This document shows, in pieces, positions 61,552 to 64,000 of a stretch of DNA of 64,000 bases. Within the stretch, counting starts at the first letter, position 1. Every line of letters begins with the position of its first letter. Position numbers and translations under genes: made by a program. This DNA is from Maritimibacter harenae (lineage in GTDB: Bacteria > Pseudomonadota > Alphaproteobacteria > Rhodobacterales > Rhodobacteraceae): NCBI RefSeq assembly GCF_009882975.1, contig NZ_WTUX01000012.1, positions 68,820 to 132,819 of the forward strand. Direction: 5' to 3'. The notes under the pieces are model-generated. The model was given only the letters and a program-made list of their open reading frames with translations, was not told where the DNA came from and ran no database searches.

Positions 61552-64000
61552 ATGGAGCGCTACGACAACCTTCCCGATGCCGCCGCCCGCCGGGTGAGAC
61601 GCCCGCTTCGCCTGACCTGGGCGAGCCTCTTCGTCGAACGGCTGACACGGGCGTTCTGGCCGCTCGCGACGGTCATTTTCCTCGCGCTGGCCTGGGCGCT
61701 GTCCGGCCTGTCCGCCGTGACGCCGATCTGGACCACGCAGGTGGTTGGGGGCGTCGCGGCCGTCGCCGCGCTCGCCACGCTGATCTGGGGCTTCACCCGC
61801 TACCGCGCGCCGACACGGATGGAAGCCTTAGCGCGGCTCGATTCCACGCTGCCCGGGGCCCCCATCGCGGCCCTTTCGGACGCGCAGGCCATCGGCGCCG
61901 CCGACCCCGCCTCTCGCGCCGTGTGGGACGCCCACCTGGTGCGCATGGCCGCCAAGCTCGACGCGGCCAGGGCGCAGGCGCCGAAAGCCGACCTCGCCCC
62001 CCGCGACCCCTACGCGCTCCGCCTTGTCGCCCTCACGGCGCTGGCCGTCGCCGCCCTGTTCGGTGTGCGCGCCGCGGGGCCGGGCCTGACCGCGATGATC
62101 CCCGGCGGCGCGGGCGACCAGGTGGCCCAGGCCAGCTGGGAAGGCTGGGTGGAACCGCCCGCCTACACCGGCAAGCCGACGCTCTACCTCGCCGACCAGG
62201 ACCCCGGCGCGCTCGCGGTGCCCGAAGGCTCGCGCGTCACGCTGCGCCTCTACGGCAAGGTCGACGAGATCGACATCAACGAGACATGGTCGGACGAGCC
62301 GCCGGCCGAGCCCGTGCCGACACGCCTCTTCACCATCGACGGGGACGGCACGCTGACCATCGGCGAGGACAGCTGGCAGGTCACCGCCATCGACGACGCC
62401 GACCCGGCGATCGAGGTGGCGGGCGAACTCAGCCGCACGCTCGTCGGAGAAATGCGCCAGGGCTTCCGCGCGACCGACGATTACGGCGTGGCCACCGGCA
62501 CGGCCACGGTCGAACTCGACCTCGACCGGGTGGAGCGCGACCACGGCCTCGCGGCCGAGCCCGAACCGCGCGAACCCATCGTCGTCGACCTGCCGATGCC
62601 CTTCCGGGGTTCGCGCCAGGAGGTCGAGGAACTGCTGGTCGAGAACTTCGCCGAGCATCCCTGGGCCGAGATGCCCGTCTCGCTCACCTTCACCGCCGAG
62701 GACGCGGCGGGGCAGACCGGCACCTCCGATCCGGTCGAGATCACCCTGCCGGGGCGCCGGTTCCTCCACCCGATCGCGCAAGCGGTCATCGAGATGCGGC
62801 GCGACATCCTGTGGACCACGCAGAACGCCGAACGCGCCGCGCGCATCCTGCGTGCCGTGTCCCACGACCCGGAGGGATTCTTCCCGAAGACCGAACAGGC
62901 CGAGATGCTGCGCGCCTCCCTGGGCCCGCTGGAAGAGGACGACCTGAACCCGTCCGTGCGCGACGAGGTCGCCCAGGCGCTCTGGGATCTCGCGATCGAG
63001 CTTGAAGAAGGGGCGCTGTCGGACGCGCTGGAACGGCTGCGCCGGGCGCAGGAACGGCTCCAGGAAGCCATGCGCCAGGGCGCGACGCCCGATGAGCTGT
63101 CCGAACTGATGGACGAGCTGCGCGAGGCGATGCGCAACTACATGGAAGAGCTCGCCCGCAACGCCGAGCCGCAGAACCAGACGGACGAACCCAACTCCGG
63201 CGAACAGATGGAGATGACCCAGCAGGACCTGCAGGAGATGATGGACCGCATCGAGGAACTGATGCGGCAGGGGCGCACCGAGGAAGCCGCCCAGATGCTC
63301 CAGATGCTCCAGCAGATGATGGAGAACATGCAGGTCACGCAGGGCCAGGGGCAGCAGGGGCAGAACCCGGGCCAGGAGGCCATGCGCGGGCTCCAGGACA
63401 CGCTGCGCAACCAGCGCGACCTGTCGGACGAGACGTTCCAGCAGCAACAGGGCCAGCAGCCCGGCCAGCAGGGTCAGCAAGGGCAGGAAGGCCAGCAGGG
63501 GCAACAGGGGCAGCAAGGTCAGCAACAGGGCCAACAGGGACAGCAGGGTGACGGCCAGCAGGGTCAGCAGCCCGGCCAGAACGGCACCCAGCCCGGACAG
63601 GGCGACCTTCCCGGCCAGCTGGCCCAGCGCCAGCGCCAGCTGGAGAACGAGCTCCAGCGCCAGCGCAACAACCTGCCCGGCGCCGGCACCGAAGAGGGCG
63701 AAGCGGCGCGCGGCGCGCTCGACCGGGCCGGGCGCGCGATGGACGACGCCGCCGAGGCGCTGGAACAGGGCGACACCTCCGAGGCGCTCGACCGGCAGGC
63801 CGACGCGATGGAGGAACTGCGCGAAGGCATGCGCAACCTCGAGGACGCGATGCGCCGCGAAGCCCAGGACCAGCAACAGCAGCAGGGCCAGCAGGGCGAC
63901 CAGAGCGCCCAGCGCGGTGGACCGCAGGGCAGCGAACGCGACCCGCTGGGCCGCGAGGCCGGGGAACGCGGCGCGCTCGGCTCCGACAGCCCGCTGGCCG
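61552..64000 (+). CDS. TIGR02302/DUF4175 family membrane protein, 3'-truncated
   Basis: The frame starting ATG at 61552 (AAAGG six bases upstream) runs open to the window end, 816 codons. Three membrane helices (about 36-55, 62-80 and 156-174) are followed by a large periplasmic region with Ig-like beta segments (about 200-400), a long Glu/Arg/Met-rich coiled region (about 440-600), and a Gln/Gly-rich stretch of GQQ and GQ units (about 600-690, densest 623-690). The rest is Glu/Ala/Arg-rich helical. Known alphaproteobacterial family of unknown function, normally next to lysA as here. The C-terminus is missing. Confidence 0.88.
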   Translation, partial: MERYDNLPDAAARRVRRPLRLTWASLFVERLTRAFWPLATVIFLALAWALSGLSAVTPIWTTQVVGGVAAVAALATLIWGFTRYRAPTRMEALARLDSTLPGAPIAALSDAQAIGAADPASRAVWDAHLVRMAAKLDAARAQAPKADLAPRDPYALRLVALTALAVAALFGVRAAGPGLTAMIPGGAGDQVAQASWEGWVEPPAYTGKPTLYLADQDPGALAVPEGSRVTLRLYGKVDEIDINETWSDEPPAEPVPTRLFTIDGDGTLTIGEDSWQVTAIDDADPAIEVAGELSRTLVGEMRQGFRATDDYGVATGTATVELDLDRVERDHGLAAEPEPREPIVVDLPMPFRGSRQEVEELLVENFAEHPWAEMPVSLTFTAEDAAGQTGTSDPVEITLPGRRFLHPIAQAVIEMRRDILWTTQNAERAARILRAVSHDPEGFFPKTEQAEMLRASLGPLEEDDLNPSVRDEVAQALWDLAIELEEGALSDALERLRRAQERLQEAMRQGATPDELSELMDELREAMRNYMEELARNAEPQNQTDEPNSGEQMEMTQQDLQEMMDRIEELMRQGRTEEAAQMLQMLQQMMENMQVTQGQGQQGQNPGQEAMRGLQDTLRNQRDLSDETFQQQQGQQPGQQGQQGQEGQQGQQGQQGQQQGQQGQQGDGQQGQQPGQNGTQPGQGDLPGQLAQRQRQLENELQRQRNNLPGAGTEEGEAARGALDRAGRAMDDAAEALEQGDTSEALDRQADAMEELREGMRNLEDAMRREAQDQQQQQGQQGDQSAQRGGPQGSERDPLGREAGERGALGSDSPLA

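Noticed and set aside
61828-63876. A 682-codon minus-strand frame opposite the TIGR02302 gene
   Set aside because: Leu-rich shadow of the Gln/Gly and Glu-rich plus-strand protein; the plus frame has helices, a ribosome-binding site and the right neighbour.
1-64000. CRISPR arrays, prophage, insertion sequences, tRNA and rRNA genes
   Set aside because: No regularly spaced repeats, no integrase or transposase frames and no tRNA or rRNA signatures were seen; gene order is that of a core chromosome region.

Overview
The window is a GC-rich (about two-thirds G+C by eye) stretch of bacterial chromosome that reads as ordinary, gene-dense Rhodobacteraceae (Roseobacter/Rhodobacter group, Alphaproteobacteria) sequence. 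The evidence is gene content and order: an FnrL-type regulator next to hemN, a pheA plus membrane-anchored cytochrome c pair, a pyrB cluster ending in plsY, lysA followed by the TIGR02302 protein, and an alphaproteobacterial type of glutamate-cysteine ligase. I see no phage, transposase, CRISPR array, tRNA or rRNA. Both ends cut genes: a universal stress protein at the left and a TIGR02302 protein at the right.

Layout. 1-6.4 kb: redox regulation and haem synthesis (fnrL, hemN, an FAD-linked oxidase, hemC, hemE, a thioesterase), then the SRP RNA gene ffs on the minus strand with a well-formed promoter. 6.5-9.6 kb: nudC, an SRPBCC protein, pheA and a membrane cytochrome c. 9.7-15.6 kb: a complete yejABEF-type peptide ABC importer. 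15.6-21.3 kb: a D,D-carboxypeptidase with a SPOR domain, a HAD hydrolase, clpS, an RsmC-like methyltransferase, an SDR lacking its catalytic Tyr/Lys, and hemF. 21.5-24.7 kb: dnaX-ybaB-recR and an NTF2-like protein. 24.8-29.3 kb: an ABC-2 exporter, then an S49 peptidase, a 52-residue zinc-ribbon protein, a Na/Ca exchanger and a pteridine-reductase-like SDR in a tightly coupled run. 29.3-29.6 kb: an AT-rich non-coding island. 29.6-33 kb: uvrC, pgsA, moaD, moaE. 33-37.4 kb: an OmpA-domain protein with a long acidic tail, ubiA, rsmE. 37.4-45.6 kb: gshA, three DUF805 genes, and a seven-gene minus-strand operon (pyrB, three small membrane/PH-like genes, a degenerate pyrC, a GNAT, plsY). 45.7-52 kb: a cysteine-free uracil-DNA glycosylase, moaB, an RND efflux pair. 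52-57.5 kb: a DsbD-N-like protein, AlgH, a translationally coupled four-gene run, an SDR. 57.6-64 kb: two tandem membrane cyclic-nucleotide-binding paralogues, a LysR regulator divergent from lysA, and the TIGR02302 gene.

Most genes are housekeeping. HemN plus HemF (oxygen-independent and oxygen-dependent versions of one step) with an FNR site between fnrL and hemN indicate a facultative lifestyle in which haem synthesis follows oxygen supply. I did not find a clearly new multi-gene system. The best candidates for unexplained biology are the small PH-like/membrane genes embedded in the pyrB operon together with a dihydroorotase that has lost its metal ligands, the tandem Popeye-like cyclic-nucleotide proteins, the non-canonical SDR beside hemF, the cysteine-free glycosylase, an Arg-Pro motif shared by two envelope proteins, and a dispersed intergenic hairpin repeat.
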